NCBI GenBank assembly: GCA_945835425.1 | Contig: CAMAJC010000146.1 | Coordinates: 1 to 5,439, forward strand | Source: an uncultured Clostridia bacterium | Lineage (GTDB): Bacteria > Bacillota > Clostridia > Oscillospirales > Ruminococcaceae | Length of the DNA: 5,439 bases | Direction of reading: 5' to 3' | In this document: positions 5,373-5,439 of the stretch, in pieces | Layout: every line of letters starts with the position of its first letter | How positions within the stretch are numbered: the first letter of the stretch is position 1 | Translations under genes and position numbers: made by a program | The notes under the pieces: generated by a model | Database searches by the model: none | What the model was told of the DNA's origin: nothing | Seen by the model: the letters and a program-made list of their open reading frames with translations, nothing else

Positions 5373-5408
5373 AGCCGTGACGAAAATCGCTTTCGTCACG
5401 GCTTTTTT
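5373..5408 (+). terminator. Strong intrinsic terminator of pgmB
   Basis: AGCCGTGACGAAA (5373-5385) pairs perfectly with TTTCGTCACGGCT (5391-5403), a 13-bp stem with a 5-nt loop, followed by T-rich sequence (5403-5408). It starts 20 nt after the pgmB stop. An A-rich stretch before the stem (5361-5371) means it could also end leftward transcripts. Confidence 0.95.
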
Positions 5409-5413
5409 GTATC

Positions 5414-5427
5414 TGCGGGCGACCGCA
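5414..5427. repeat. Small palindrome related to the left-edge repeat
   Basis: TGCGG-GCGA-CCGCA forms a 5-bp stem with a GCGA loop. The ten bases GGCGACCGCA (5418-5427) are identical to 115-124 in the right arm of the left inverted repeat. It may be the edge of another copy of that intergenic repeat, cut by the window end. Confidence 0.4.
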
Positions 5428-5439
5428 CACCAAAGATTT

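Overview
The window looks like a chromosomal segment of a low-to-moderate GC Gram-positive anaerobe, most likely a Clostridia member near the Oscillospiraceae/Ruminococcaceae. This rests on strong GGAGG/AAGGAG ribosome-binding sites 7-8 nt before each start, AT-rich intergenic DNA with sigma-A-like promoters around GC-richer genes, the style of the GH3 protein (the C-terminal block ending in SPVDPF-like 'NPVDPFCGKWDT' is one I associate with clostridial GH3 enzymes), and a palindromic GC-rich intergenic repeat of a sort common in such genomes. The placement is inference; there is no rRNA or phylogenetic marker here.

Layout. Positions 13-137 hold two perfect 24-bp inverted arms around an AT-rich core (REP/MITE-like). 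Two genes then run leftward: a MATE-family efflux transporter (169-1596) and, upstream of it, a PPP-type metallophosphoesterase (1684-2403). Each has its own extended -10 promoter. A 452-bp gene-free region (2404-2855) follows, rich in regulatory signals: overlapping divergent promoters, several short repeats, an inverted repeat, and a leftward terminator-like hairpin followed by T6 that, with a good leftward promoter, outlines a candidate small RNA or attenuated leader of about 134 nt. Two genes run rightward: a cytoplasmic GH3 beta-N-acetylhexosaminidase-like enzyme (2856-4556) and beta-phosphoglucomutase pgmB (4718-5353). They are separated by a hairpin, and pgmB has a near-consensus promoter with a perfect 14-bp palindrome just after the expected transcription start. 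A strong intrinsic terminator closes pgmB, and the right edge carries a short sequence related to the left repeat.

How it fits together. The rightward pair suggests intracellular sugar catabolism: the GH3 enzyme has the Asp-His dyad of the NagZ group, some of which have been reported to be phosphorylases, and pgmB converts beta-glucose 1-phosphate to glucose 6-phosphate. A link between the two is a hypothesis only. The leftward pair (phosphatase and exporter) has no evident functional connection to it. I see no mobile-element enzymes, CRISPR, defence genes or clearly new multigene system; the most novel-looking material is the non-coding region 2404-2855 and the operator-like palindrome before pgmB.
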